A stretch of DNA of 64,000 nucleotides, taken from positions 868,001 through 932,000 of the forward strand of contig OY723250.1 of the NCBI GenBank assembly GCA_963210315.1, written 5' to 3'. The notes below the pieces were generated by a model. The model ran no database searches and was not told the DNA's origin. It was given only the letters and a program-made list of their open reading frames with translations. This document shows positions 1 to 12,113 of this stretch, piece by piece. The stretch's first letter is position 1. The number at the start of each line of letters is the position of its first letter. Source of the DNA: Rhynchopus euleeides. Its lineage: Eukaryota > Euglenozoa > Diplonemea > Diplonemida > Diplonemidae. The position numbers were made by a program, and so were the translations under genes.

Positions 1-2389
1 GACACTTGCCGGCTTCCGCAACACAGGGAGAGGGAGTGAGGGTGGGCAAAAAAAAGGGCACCCTGCCAACAAAATAAAACACCTCTCGAACAGCCTGATG
101 GATGCCGAAGACGACCCACCACAATAACAAGGCCCAGCAAAATCACTCACTTGAATAAGACATTTGGGTGGCCTCATTGGACCCCGTTGGAGGTGCACTG
201 CAGCCAACGGGCAATGCACAGGCCTTCATTCTCTGGCAAGCTGTACCCACGGCTCGACACCGGTTGTAGTGCACAGGGGAAAGAGCTCTGCCTCCCGCGG
301 GGTGATTCTGGTGCTGATTCCGTGACTAGGGGCGGACGGAGAGGGGAGAGGGGGGTACGCAGAAAAAGCAGCTGCGTGACACTTGCTGGCTCCCGCGGCA
401 CAGGGGGGTGGGGGGGGTACCGGCGGTACTGCCACCATGGCCCAAAATTAACACGAGGGGGGCGTGAAGCCGTTTGTTGTGAAGCAAACCGCGCTGATGA
501 GCCTCTGTGGTGCGCACGTGCGTGCTGCAATCCTAGAAGGTGTAATCAGTGCGATAAAATCCACACTCGGTATTTTATACCAATGGGCAGGCAAGTGCCT
601 TCTGTAACACGCAAGGAAGGAACGTCTTGTGTTACTTGTCATGCAAACGGAAGATGCACGACAGGCGTTTTTTTCGAAGGGTGATATCACTTGTACCGAT
701 TTGTTTTCTTTTGCACTGGATGTGTCACAGTACAACATAATGAAAAACAGAACAGAATAGAAAATCCAGTTGATGGGGGTGGTGGTGGTGGGAATGATGG
801 GGCGGTACTTGAGATGCAACAAAAGAAAAGGCAGAAAAATGCAACAAAAGAGACAGAAATGGTGGGGTAGTGACAACTTTCTCAGGCAGCTCGATTGCAT
901 CCCATAGCGGGCGGTCACAAGGCCCCTGCGAAGGCTGTGCATGAGTGTGTATATCATTCAACGGGGCACCGACTCACGATGCCCTCAAATGTCGTGAGAC
1001 ATGATGAGAGGCTGGACAGAAGAGAGCATCTCACTGCCACGATGTTGGGAGGCCCAATGGAGGGTGTGGTCTATTTTGCGGGATTTCGGAATTTCTCAGA
1101 GAACCTCTGAAGAGCACCAGCGAAGGCGGAGCGCCGGAAACCTCGCAAGTTTAGACACCATCCAAGGGCCCCTGTGCCTCAGATTTGTTGTGTCCTTTGG
1201 TGTGCTGCCAGTGGATCACTTGATCACCTTTTGGTTTCGACCAGGCAGGCAACACAACATGGTCAGCGTGGGTTGGCCACGCATCCATCTCATCCGCGTG
1301 TGGCAGTGGGCGTGCTGTGGCAGACACGCACAACGCGAGCACTCTCCACAGCCCGACGATGATGACATCTAAACAGGGGGGGAGATGCAGTCGGATGGTC
1401 GGGGAAGGGGTGTCAGATCCAGAAAAAAATATGCACAGAAAGCTTACCCCCGCTCGGGGATGCGCGCGTTAAGAGGCACGCTCCCTGCGGGGCGCTCACC
1501 TGTTCGGGTCAGAACATCACCCCCGCCCCGCCCCACATCCCCTCAGAGAGCAAAGGCGACCAGCAGAAGAAGCAAAAAAAGTCAGCGCCCCACAGGCAGT
1601 GGGACAATCAGAGGGTGGAGAAAATGCGGTGCGCCGTGACACTGTTCAAAAAGAATGGTAGTGTGTGCGTGCGTTTTGAGAAACCCCCTTTTTTTGTGTT
1701 TGAAACCAGAGTTCCCGGGGCGTGCACCGGGGCTCCCAGGCACTGGCAGCGCAGAGATCTGGCAGGGTGGTTATAGAGAGTATGTGTGTCTGTCGTGTTG
1801 ATCACTGTCTATGGTGGGTTAACCCTGCACGGGTCCTAACCCACCCCAAAGTGTGCGTGTCTGTGGTGACAAGGTTATAAGGCGGTGTGGCAGCCCAGAA
1901 CGGTCTAAAATCACAGATCCCTCCAGCATTGCACCCTGGAGGATACCCTAACACGGCGTGGCACCGGTTTCGGCGTTTACGTCCTCCGCCTTCGTGTATG
2001 TGTGTACCCTGAGGGACCCCGGAGGTGGCGGATAAGCAGATAAGCAGAAACCGTGGGAGGGGGGGGGGGAAGTAGAGAAGTTCTCAGAACCTGAAAAACT
2101 GAAAAACGAAAGGGGTGTGATCGTAGAGGGGTGAAGGCAAGGCAATTCTCCCAACACCCCCTTGCAATGTTTGTCCGAAACGAGGGGAGGGGGGGGGGGG
2201 GTGGGGATGGGGGCGGTGAACAAAACCCGAACGCCCTTTCACTCAACATGTGAGATGCTGTGTGCCCTAAGACCAGTGAGAGACGATCGAATTCCGCAAC
2301 GTGGGGGGGGGGGGGGGGAGGTCGGGGAGAGGTCAAAGTAGAGGACTATGTGTGTTGTGGGGGGGGGGGGGGGGGGGTATATGCGCCCA
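1..2389. other. intergenic, no gene recognised
   Basis: I see no coding region with recognisable domains here. Open frames on both strands are short and of low complexity. The stretch has several long G runs, notably around 2060-2070, 2188-2201, 2303-2318 and 2360-2377, just ahead of the transposon end at 2390. Confidence 0.5.
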
Positions 2390-2677
2390 CACCACGGACT
2401 AGTCGGGCAGTGACGGGTGGGGTCGACTAGTCGGGACGACGGGTGAAAACTCGACAGGCGGCACCCGTCGACTCGACGGGTGGCACCCGTCGGCACGACG
2501 GGTGAACCTGCTGAAACGACGGGTGTTCCAGCCATTTCCTGTTGATATGGGCCAATTTCCATTGAAAACTAGGGGAGTACCTTGCATGGCATCAGGTTAT
2601 TTTTCACGCCGAACTATCTTCCCTGCACAGACCCACCCCCGATTACTTTCCATTTACAATTCCTAGTTGGTGATGGG
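2390..2677 (+). repeat. left terminal inverted repeat of the 2.9-kb transposon
   Basis: It is the inverted counterpart of 5024-5314. Positions 2400-2525 contain at least six copies of the ACGACGGGTG / CACCCGTCG motif in both orientations, so the strand can fold on itself. Positions 2540-2677 are non-repetitive and match the right end closely. Confidence 0.85.
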
Positions 2678-2940
2678 GCCTCAAGTGCATGTGCGACGGC
2701 TGTTCTCGTGGATTTTCATTGTTCGAGGGATCTTGACTCTGACAAACTGTGTCAGTTTGACAGAGCAACCTACTTCATGAAGGTGATCACTTTTCTGCCA
2801 GGCAAATTTTCGCCCCAGCCAACCCTTGCACAACCCACAAGGCAGTCTCCAAGATACCGTACCCTCATCACCACCCAGGCCAAGATACCCCAAGATACCA
2901 TCATCACCACCCAGGCCACCCAGACGAGCCACACCAATCA

Positions 2941-4866
2941 ATGCCAGCGGCAAAGCGTACTGCAGCGCAGGCCCTCGCCAGCGCTGTGGACATGACGGTG
3001 TTTGTACGTGCTTGGATCAACACGTATGTTGTCGAGCGTGATGCTGATGGGTTGAGCCACATGGCCCTGAAGCAGCTTCTCGGCAAGCTGGCGAATAATC
3101 AAGTCGACTGATCCCATCATCAGTCTTGCCCTGTACAAAAAGTATGAGAAGGTGGGGGGTGGGGTGATCAGCAAGTCGACCGCGAAGGATGGTCGCACGA
3201 TGTACGCTGCCCGTGTCAATAGCGGGTCAGACATCGAGTTTGTCGGGTTGGGCCTCCGGAAGAGCAACGGGAAGGACCACCCGACAGGGCTCAAGGAGAT
3301 GGCCGACGCCTGCCCCGCGGCACTGCAGCTATGGTGAAGCTGTACGAGGCGGAGAAGAAACAGGCACAGAAGACCCAGCAGAGCAGGCTGGCCGTAGGCA
3401 TTTTCGACGGTGCCTTAGCAACACGGTTGGTGACAGTTGCCGATAAGCAGAAGGATGAGTACAGAACGTGGTTCACGTTCAACTTCCTGAAGCAAATCGC
3501 AAGAGTGCAGAGAGGGGTTTTCGAAAAGGCGAACGTGATGTTTCGGCTCGCCTGCTTAGGGTAGCAGGGGACCATCTTGAGCTGTGGTCGGCATTTAGTA
3601 AGATGGGGTCATCTTCGCACAGGAGCGCGTTTTGTACCACACCACGAAATGACTGGTTGAAACAGCTCCACGCCTGCCACAGGGCTAGCATCCAGGAACT
3701 TCATGAAGCTGGGTTTGAGAGCCTGTACGCAGGGGTCACCCCCCCTGCCGACATAAACGGGTTCATCGCAATACTCGCAGAGATCTTGCCTGATGGACCT
3801 GCCGTGCAGAAGGCTGTCCTTGGCAGCTCAACGTGTTCTAACATGACGGGAAACCAGGCCAGAGATGTTCTGAGTCGCTTACTCACCATTACCAAGACGA
3901 AGGGGGTGCAGCATCTACTCTGTATTGCAATGGAAATGCTTGTGCATTTCCGCTACAACGACATCCCCCATCAAGTACCACCAGGAGGGAAAGTGCGCGA
4001 AACAGTTCATCTTCTCGCTCATCGCAATGCACATCCTTGTGTTTGTCCTGGAGTGGGTGTCACCTGGGAGAACATCCGAGGGGCGTGGTGTTACATATAT
4101 CCATTCGATGAGCCACTGGTTTGATCCAGAAGATGCACACCCCCTCGCCCTGAGTGACGAGGAACTGGAGAGGGGGAATGGCGTCTCCAAACGCCATGCC
4201 CTGAGGGTGACATCGCAGCAGACCGCCGAACGGGACCTGCTGCTCTTCGAAATGCAGAGGACCAAAGGCAAGGGGTGCGGCCTGCTGGACCAACCGAGCA
4301 CCCCGACCCTCCTGAAGTTCGGCGCGATAAAGCTTTGCTGCTGTGTCACCGCGAGGAACGCTTGTTGGAAGGGAGCAACGGCAGCACTGCAGCGGAGACT
4401 CGAGTCCCTCAGCCTTGGATCTCACGTCACAAAAAGGGGGCGATGGGGCCAACAATTTCTGGGCGACCCGGAAAACACCACTCCAAAGGCAACGCTGCTC
4501 GCATGCATCTGCAAGTCCAAATCCTGGGGCAACAGCGAGGATGTGCCAGAAGTGCCAGAACCAACCCCATCCGGTACAGTGCCTGTGCAGCAACATATCT
4601 GCATTGTGTGCTCCAAAGTTGTCCACACGAGAGAAGCACTGTTTGCGCATTATGATGCTGCACATCGGCCACAAAACAACGCGCCGTGTCAGACCTGCAC
4701 TGTCACATGCCAGGAGTGCGGCAAACGGACAAAATCGAAGGGACTGAGCCAGCACTACCTCAGTCACCATTCGCGCGTGCTGACACAAAAGCGTTGCTGT
4801 GTTTGTTTCGAGCTCTTTAAAACCACTGTAAAGCGCGAAGAGCACATGAGATCCGCGCACCCGTAA
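2941..4866 (+). pseudogene. broken transposon gene with C-terminal C2H2 zinc fingers
   Basis: An ATG at 2941 opens a frame that runs to a stop at 3109-3111. The reading then continues in another frame through 3152-3337, in a further one from 3331 to 3564, and onward through overlapping open segments 3468-4124 and 3925-4866. The pieces join as one Lys-rich protein of roughly 630 residues, so I read this as a single gene with several frameshifts. Unrecognised introns are the alternative. The last ~90 residues hold three C2H2-like fingers: C-x2-C-x12-H-x4-H near 4600-4665, a second near 4720-4770, and a third ending at 4863. Position inside the TIRs suggests a transposase or accessory DNA-binding protein. 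I see no DDE triad that I can place with confidence and do not recognise the family. Confidence 0.55.
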
Positions 4867-5023
4867 GTGAGGGGGGGGGTGTTTGGCAGTTCAGGTACGT
4901 AGGTGATTTTGTTTGTCCTCGAGAGCGGAGTGACGTCGTGGGGGAGTTGTCTTGAGGCCCCACCCCCAGGCCCCCTGCCCACCTGGATGGCTCACCCCCC
5001 TCCTGGTGGTCCACCGGTGGGCA

Positions 5024-5314
5024 GCCCCTTCACCAACTAGGAATTGTAAATGAAAAGTAATGGGGGGGGTGGGTCTGTGCAGGGAAGATAGCTCGGCGTG
5101 AAAAATAACCTGATGCCATGCAAGGTACTCCCCTAGTTTTCAATGGAAATTGGCCCATATCAACAGGAAATGGCTGGAACACCCGTCGTTTCAGCAGGTT
5201 CACCCGTCGACTCGACGGGTCCACCCGTCGAGTCGACGGGTGCCACCCGTCGTTTCACCCGTCGTCATTTCACCCGTCGTCCCGACTAGTCGTCCGGGCG
5301 ACTAGTCCGTGGTG
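5024..5314 (-). repeat. right terminal inverted repeat of the 2.9-kb transposon
   Basis: It is the reverse complement of 2390-2677 apart from rearranged motif copy number in the outer array (5200-5290). The outermost bases AGTCCGTGGTG mirror the left end. Confidence 0.85.
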
Positions 5315-8300
5315 CACACAAGCTTTAGAAATTATGAAGCCACAAATAATATGGGGAGGGGAGACAGAGTGAGAGAGATAACACGCGAGAGGCAGTGGCG
5401 GCGGCTGGCATAAAATTTTCCACCTTCAAGGGTCTTCGCGACGGGGTGATCGTCAGTGCATTTTTGGTGCATTTCCTAAGGAAACTAGGTGAAAACTGAC
5501 GAAGAATAACGACCAGCGAAGAGGGGGCCTTCAATTCGCTTTATGGGTGTGTGTGTGTGTGTGTGTCACTGTGTGCGCGACATCAAACTGTGCCCCTTTG
5601 CAACCGATGCAGACACAAACCCCACTATTTCCGACTTGTCCTGCAGCCCCGAGCGAAAGCCCCCCCCCCCCCCAGAATTTGTCGATTTGGCAGCCGACCC
5701 CCCACAATTGGTAGGTTGGAAACGCAGATCCCCCCCCCACCCACCCCCCACCCCTCCTCCCCAACTCTTTGTGCACACCACCACCACCACCCCTCCCCTC
5801 TCCCCCGGGTCTGATGGAGTGGTGTGAAGTCAGAAGAGGAAGGTGGTGGGGACCGCATCCCAAGACCTCAGCAAAAAAAGAAGAAGAAGAAGGCACAGAA
5901 GCCATTGTTGAAGGAGGGGGGGTGAAACTGCTTTGGCCGCTCTGAGCGTTTGCACTGTATTGCATTGGACCTGAGCCATTTGGGCTGAAAGCAGCGGGAC
6001 ACCCCCCCCTTACGATATGCGTTTGAAAATATTAAGGAATGTTCAGGAGGGGGGTGGGGGAGGGGGGAGTTAAAAGGTATAGGGTATGCTGTGGGGTGTG
6101 GGTGTGGAACGCACAAAAGGGGAGAACAAGGGGCGCTCCTAAGTGCGGTCCTCACGACATCTCTGGGTGGATGCAACGGGGGCGATGGGACCCACTCAGA
6201 TACCCTCCCGTGAACGGTTGGTTGGAGATTCGGGTGGAAACAGGAAACAAAAAGACTTGGTGAACGGGTTCCTCGGATGTCCAGGGCAAAAAAAATCACG
6301 CACACCCCGCTACACCCAGTTGGGCTCTACTGCCCGGCACCGGTTTCGCTCGTGTCACACAATGACAATATCAGGCGAGAAGAACGCAAGGCAAGACCAT
6401 GGGGGTATAACAACAACCTTCGACATTTAACACTGGCAAGAACTGAGGCAAGGAGCCAACGCTTTTGCAGTAGCAACCGTGGCAGGACGAGAGTGGTTTA
6501 CAGCTCTGGCGCCCGATATTGTCTTGAGGAGGGGGTGGTGTGCATCCGGTGTCTGTGTGCGCGTCCTGTCGGTCTGTTTCTGCAGGGAGGTGGCCAGCGC
6601 AGCAGGCATCCGTGATGCAGCTGTATTTCTTGAATTCTCGATCCAGACAGGTGCCCCCTGTTGTGGGGGGGGAACACCCCACAAGTGGCTTGTTTGAAAA
6701 AAGCACACGGGGGGGGCAGGAGGTACCCCTCCTCGTCATCCGAGGAGGAAAAGAATGAAACATAAAAAGACCGGTGTCGGTCCAGATTGGGTGTGGCATT
6801 GCTGTGGGGTTGGCAGGATGCACTGCGCAGCGGAGGGTGGGGTAGGGGTGTGCGGTGTGGTTTGGATGTGGAAACAGGCGCGAACAGAAGGTTGCAGGGA
6901 ATTGGTGTAGCAGAAGCCCCCATATTTCGTAGTACGTTCGTAGTTAAAAATCCCTTGGGGGTGTCGGTTTCATGCGCCCTTTTGGGGCTCTTGGGAAACC
7001 GGAGTTGGCTCTTCAGCCACCAGCAGGGATACACCGCGATTGACATCCTCCAGTTCCGGAAGCTTTGCTTTTCCATGACCTTTCCTCTCTATGGTAACTT
7101 CCGGGTTAGTTGGCTGGGGAAGTCCTGTCGTTCTCGGTGAGTCCATGCTGAAGGTATATCCGCCCGCAAGGGATTCATCCCGTACGCACATGCATCATCA
7201 ATCATCATCTCGCCCCAACGATGCAGAAGCTTTATAAAGTTGTAACCAATATGGATCGTCGGCAAGCTTCTTAGACGTTCGTGCCAAACGTTGGCACGGC
7301 TGTGAGAAAGTAAGAGGGAGATGCACCAAAAAATATGCACTCGCCAGCACACCACCCTTAGCAAAAGACCCTCAATGGAGCCTTTCCCTTCCTCAGCAGC
7401 CCTAGCAGTGCAGAAAGGTGAGTGTACTAACGAGATAGCCCGACATGCAAGCCTTTCTGGAAGAGAGATGATGACCATCTACGAAACAACCGCACCTCTC
7501 GTCTTTTTGGGACGCGGGGTGGGCAGAGGGGGGATGGAATGAGGGGTGGGTGAGTGTGTGGGTGTGAATTCAACTTCGTTCGCCTGCGCCACCGCACTGC
7601 GCAGAAGAGTGCCACCCCACCCTCCATGGCAAAGGGCACTCGGTTCCATCCCATGACGCCCCCCCCCTCTAGGATGATCTATAAAATATCCCTCTCAGGA
7701 TGACCCCTATGCGGAAAGCAGCCTCCGATATGAGTGCAAGATACGAACACGACGATGACTCTGCCCCAGCAGGGCCCGCTACACTGTGGCACATACATTG
7801 TCTGGATATCCCTGCCCCTCCAGCCCTTGCAATTTGTGGATCTTTCGTGCCGACCCCTTCTCCTCAAGGCCTGGTCATTTCTTATTCTCCATACAATACA
7901 GTATTACACCTGGCGCAAAGACATTAACAACTGTCGAACGCCCAGGGGTGATTCACGCAAAGCTATCCAAAACACGTTGGGCCTGCGGGAGATTTCATGA
8001 CCTGCCAGGGGGGGGGGGGGGGGAATAACCGCATTGTCATCACGCATTGCGCTGCAAGGGAGCGATTGACAATTGTGATCAGCTCCGCTGGCCTTGAGGT
8101 TTCCGGGTTGGTGCTGCAGAGTCCCAACCGCGGCGAGACGTTGGCAGGCATTTGGAGAGGGAGGCATGGCACCGCACACATGGGGTGTGGCGATGCATGC
8201 ACAAGGGTTACCCACAGTGGATTTCACCCGGCTGGATAATTTTGATTTTTGCACGAATCCTGCAATAGAAATCAACAACACAGCGCGCGGGGTATCGGAG

Positions 8301-8792
8301 GAAGGGGGGGTCGTGAAGCAGAAGCAGAAGTAGAAGGAAGCACAGTGCTGATCTCCCTTCACTCGTTATGCCGTATCGGGAGGGCGTTTCATCGGCGAGA
8401 GTGAATGGAAAAGCAAGTCTCCCAACACCTATATCGGTAGGGGGGGTGGGTGGGGGCGGAGTGTGTGGTTTACAACCAAGGGAGACGATGGCAGAAAACT
8501 AATGCAACCGAGTGAATCTCAAGAGAGAAGGTAGCAACGACAGTTTATGTTCTTCGAACGCAGAACACCCCACCAGCCTGCCGGGCGTGTGAAGTGTTCG
8601 CAAGGATCCGCACGGTGAAAAGTTTCCTGAGTTGGCTACGCCGAACTTACAAAAAATAACCACATTTTTTTTGCATCAAATGCCGCGCAAAAAACGTGCA
8701 ACGTGAAACAGCACGCTGGAAACCTGAGGCCTGCTATGAGTGTGGTAGGGGGGAAGGGGGTAGTGGAGTGGTAAAGTGGTAGACAATATGGC
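5315..8792. other. intergenic region, no gene recognised (contains one MITE)
   Basis: No open frame here shows a recognisable domain. Notable sequence: a GT microsatellite at 5546-5566, polypyrimidine runs at 5660-5800 and G runs at 8010-8022. A minus-strand frame at about 6970-7145 has a mixed amino-acid composition and could be a tiny protein, but nothing supports it further. Confidence 0.4.
5430..5527 (+). mobile_element. short MITE-like element, copy 1
   Basis: About 98 bp, sharing most of its sequence with 26477-26584: TCTTCGC at the left end, a central GGTGATCGTCAGTGCATTTT segment, AACTGACGAAG, and ACGACCAGCGAAGA at the right end. It is flanked by direct repeats CCTTCAA at 5423-5429 and 5528-5534, which look like a target-site duplication. 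It has no coding capacity. The short inverted ends and two dispersed copies suggest a non-autonomous DNA element. Confidence 0.65.
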
Positions 8793-10390
8793 TTCGTTCA
8801 TAAACACCCCCCCCCAGATTGGGCCTTTTAGCCATTTTTGGCCAAAAATTGGGAAGAATCGCATTCACCACCCTCGTCTGCCCCCACCTGCACTTAGGGG
8901 GGTCCGGGGGGGCCACGGGGGACCCAGGAGTTCATTTTGCTCTCTCATTGGCATGAGAAACGGGGAAAAAGACTTGGAGTTGCGTTCTTTGTTTGTACGA
9001 ACGGTTATAGTATAGGGTTAACCCTAACCCTAGGGTTGGGTTGGGTCTAGGGTTAACCCTGACCCTAACCCTAGGGTTGGGTAGGGTATAGGGTTAACCC
9101 CAACCCTAACCCTAGGGTTGGGTTGGGTCTAGGGTTAACCCTGACCCTAACCCTAGGGTTGGGTTGGGTCTAGGGTAAACCCTGACCCTAACCCTAGGGT
9201 TGGGTAGGGTATAGGGTTAACCCCAACCCTAACCCTAGGGTTGGGTTGGGTCTAGGGTTAACCCTGACCCTAACCCTAGGGTTGGGTTGGGTCTAGGGTA
9301 AACCCTGACCCTAACCCTAGGGTTGGGTAGGGTATAGGGTTAACCCCAACCCTAACCCTAGGGTTGGGTAGGGTATAGGGTTAACCCCAACCCTAACCCT
9401 AGGGTTGGGTTGGGTCTAGGGTTAACCCTGACCCTAACCCTAGGGTTGGGTAGGGTGTAGGGTTAACCCTAACCCTAGGGTCGGGTTGGGTTAACCCTAA
9501 CCCTAGGGTTGGGTTGGGTTAACCCTAACCCTAGGGTTGGGTTGGGTATAGGGTTAACCCTAACCCTAACCCTAGGGTTGGGTTGGGTCTAGGGTTAACC
9601 CTGACCCTAACCCTAGGGTTGGGTAGGGTATAGGGTTAACCCCAACCCTAACCCTAGGGTTGGGTTGGGTCTAGGGTTAACCCTAACCCTAACCCTAGGG
9701 TAGGGTTGGGTGTAGGGTTGGGTTGGGTATAGGGTTAACCCTGACCCTAACCCTAGGGTAGGGTCTAGGGTTAACCCTAACCCTAACCCTAGGGTTGGGT
9801 AGGGTGTAGGGTTAACCCTAACCCTAGGGTAGGGTTGGGTCTAGGGTTAACCCTGACCCTAACCCTAGGGTAGGGTCTAGGGTTAACCCCAACCCTAACC
9901 CTAGGGTTGGGTAGGGTGTAGGGTTAACCCTGACCCTAACCCTAGGGTAGGGTCTAGGGTTAACCCCAACCCCAACCCTAGGGTTGGGTAGGGTGTAGGG
10001 TTAACCCTCACCCTAACCCTAGGGTTGGGTAGGGTATAGGGTTAACCCTAACCCCAGGGTAGGGTCTAGGGTTAACCCTAGGGTGAGGGTGAGGGTAGGG
10101 TCTGGAGTTAACCCCAACCCCAACCCTAGGGTTGGGTAGGGTCTAGGGTCACCCGTAACCCTCGAAATCGGGCCCAAATCGCCAAAATGGGCACCCCTCG
10201 AAAAAAAAAATTCGAAAAGGTCCCCCTACCCACACCTGGAAATTACCAAAAAATCTGGGACCCCGGCGGCCCCAACCCTAGGGTAGGGTAGGGTAGCCCC
10301 CCCCCCCCCCTCCCCCCCCCGGCACGGAGAAACTTAACGTTCGACCCGAATTAGCCAGAGGCCTGGGGGGGTGTTTATGAACGAACCCAT
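8793..10390. mobile_element. TIR-flanked block carrying telomere-like repeats
   Basis: About 27 bp at 8793-8818 (TTCGTTCATAAACACCCCCC) reappear inverted at 10363-10390, bracketing 1.6 kb. Inside are ~200 bp of unique sequence, the telomere-like array (9013-10160), and ~230 bp of A-, C- and G-tract-rich unique sequence. The inverted ends suggest a mobile or foldback unit rather than a true chromosome end. Unique sequence continues on both sides. Confidence 0.45.
9013..10160. repeat. interstitial telomere-like array with both strand orientations alternating
   Basis: The array is built of TTAGGG-type hexamers and variants (GGGTTG, GGGTAG, CCCTGA, CCCCAA). The orientation flips every few hexamers: GGGTTAACCCT and CCCTAGGGTT junctions recur at a period of about 41 bp. 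It is therefore a higher-order palindromic satellite made from telomeric units, not a simple one-direction telomere tract. The array becomes more degenerate towards 10160. Confidence 0.85.
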
Positions 10391-10726
10391 ATGTATTGTG
10401 TGAAACCAAAAAAAAAGCACACCTCTCCACTCAACATGAGATGTTGTGTCCGAAAACCAGTGAGAGAGCTGGTGGCAATACGCCGCCATGTTGCGGGGTA
10501 GGGGGGGTAGGGGTAGGGGGGTAATGGGGTAATTGGGTAGGGGAAATCAGAGGCACACTGCCAAAGACCAAAACAAATAAACCAAGAAAAACATACAGCA
10601 CACACACACGGTGGGCACAGATCCACGCAGGGTTACCCACTTAAAACCACTACCACTACACACACACAGACACCCTCCCCCCCTGGGTTGTGAACAAAAC
10701 TTGCAAGAATCGGCGCGTCCCCCCCC

Positions 10727-11880
10727 CCGGGGGGTCAAATAGGGGGGGTCAAATGCCACCCTTTTACGTGGACAAACACGATTTTTCAAAAAACCGGCGC
10801 AGAGGCCCCAAAGCCCCCGTAAACCCTCCAAACCCCCCCAGATCGGTCCGGAAACCCATCGAACCCCACTTTTCCACCATTCCGGGCACCTCAGGTGCCC
10901 AAATTGGGGTACCTAAATTTTGTGCCACCGTTTGGTACCGTACAGTGCCACTGTGTGGGAGGTTGGAAAAGAAAATGCCCCAACACACCACATCTGAGGG
11001 TTGCAATGCATGTCGCTTGCCAACCACGTCATCCGGTGGGTGTCAGGCGCTATGTAGGTGGCATTAGCCAGGTCTTCGATGTGTTCTGGCTTGTATATAT
11101 ACCTCCCTGCCACCATGCACCGGGAGGCTGCCTGTAGGTACGGAACAGTCCAGATGGTCGTGTGATTCCTGTGCAGCAGTGCTCCACAACCGGGATGTGT
11201 TGACAACGACTGTTGCAACACGAGCTGTACATTCCGGGAACACATGAAGTGCGCTGTCGTGGTACCCATTGTGCCAGAATTGATAGTTGCTGCGGTCTAC
11301 TTTGCCTGGCCCAAGAGCACTGGTACTGAACGGGTTTGCGAGGTGAATACAACGGAAGCGCGCAAAGTCAATACAGCTCTCGGATGGCGGGTGGTGGTGC
11401 CACTAGTGTGTGACGTTCACTCGAGGATACAACGCATCACAATGAATCAGCAACCGTGGACCGAGTACAATACGCTCTCTATGGCTGTGGGGGACAAAGG
11501 CAGTGCCTGTGCCGCAGGCAGGGAGGTATATATACAAGCCAGAACACATCGAAGACCTGGCTAATGCCACCTACATAGCGCCTGACACCCACCGGATGAC
11601 GTGGTTGGCAAGCAACATGCATTGCAACCCTCAGATGTGGTGTGTTGGGGCATTTTCTTTTCCAACCTCCCACACAGTGGCACTGTACGGTACCAAACGG
11701 TGGCACAAAATTTAGGTACCCCAATTCGGGCACCTGAGGTGCCCGGAATGGTGGAAAAGTGGGGTTCGATGGGTTTCCGGACCGATCTGGGGGGGTTTGG
11801 AGGGTTTACGGGGGCTTTGGGGCCTCTGCGCCGGTTTTTTGAAAAATCGTGTTTGTCACCCCCATTTGACCCCCCCTACC
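10727..11880. mobile_element. inverted-repeat (foldback-like) element
   Basis: Positions 10771-11113 match the reverse complement of 11517-11857 nearly base for base. The arms are ~345 bp around a 403-bp spacer (11114-11516). The outer edges on both sides read GGTCAAAT inward next to G/C runs. Open frames exist in the arms but mirror each other and show no domain. The arms cover about 60 percent of the element, as in foldback or large non-autonomous TIR elements. Confidence 0.7.
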
Positions 11881-12113
11881 CCCCCCCCACGAGGGAATAC
11901 CGTATCACACCATACTACTGGCAAACACACACACACACACACCCCATCCCCCCCTCCCCCCTCTCCACCTCCTCCTCTCGCTACTCGCATCACCTTCCAC
12001 ATGGATCAGCAGGGCCACAGCGCACACCTGCGTGCGGGTGAGGCACCGTGAGATCCCCTTTCTGGGGCTGCTGAGGGTAGGCGTGTAAGGCCCCTCTCGT
12101 AGGAAGTCATGAA

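Larger units (their letters stand above)
2390..5314 (+). mobile_element. DNA transposon with long terminal inverted repeats
   Basis: The two ends are near-perfect inverted copies: 2390-2677 pairs with 5024-5314, and both outermost ends read CACCACGGACTAGTCG inward. The outer part of each TIR is an array of short palindrome-like units built on ACCCGTCG/CGACGGGT. The inner part is unique sequence that also matches in inverted orientation. Between the TIRs lies one plus-strand coding region (2941-4866) ending in C2H2 zinc fingers. No convincing target-site duplication is visible: the flanks GCCCAC and GCACAC only partly agree. The element is 2.9 kb. I cannot assign it to a known superfamily from the protein. 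Confidence 0.8.

Noticed and set aside
151-1640. Several open frames of 60-177 codons at the left edge
   Set aside because: They overlap on both strands, have low complexity and show no domains.
6970-7145. Small minus-strand ORF of ~58 codons
   Set aside because: No homology, no context and no conserved copy. Too short to support.
9013-10160. A true chromosome end
   Set aside because: Unique sequence continues on both sides and the repeats alternate orientation.
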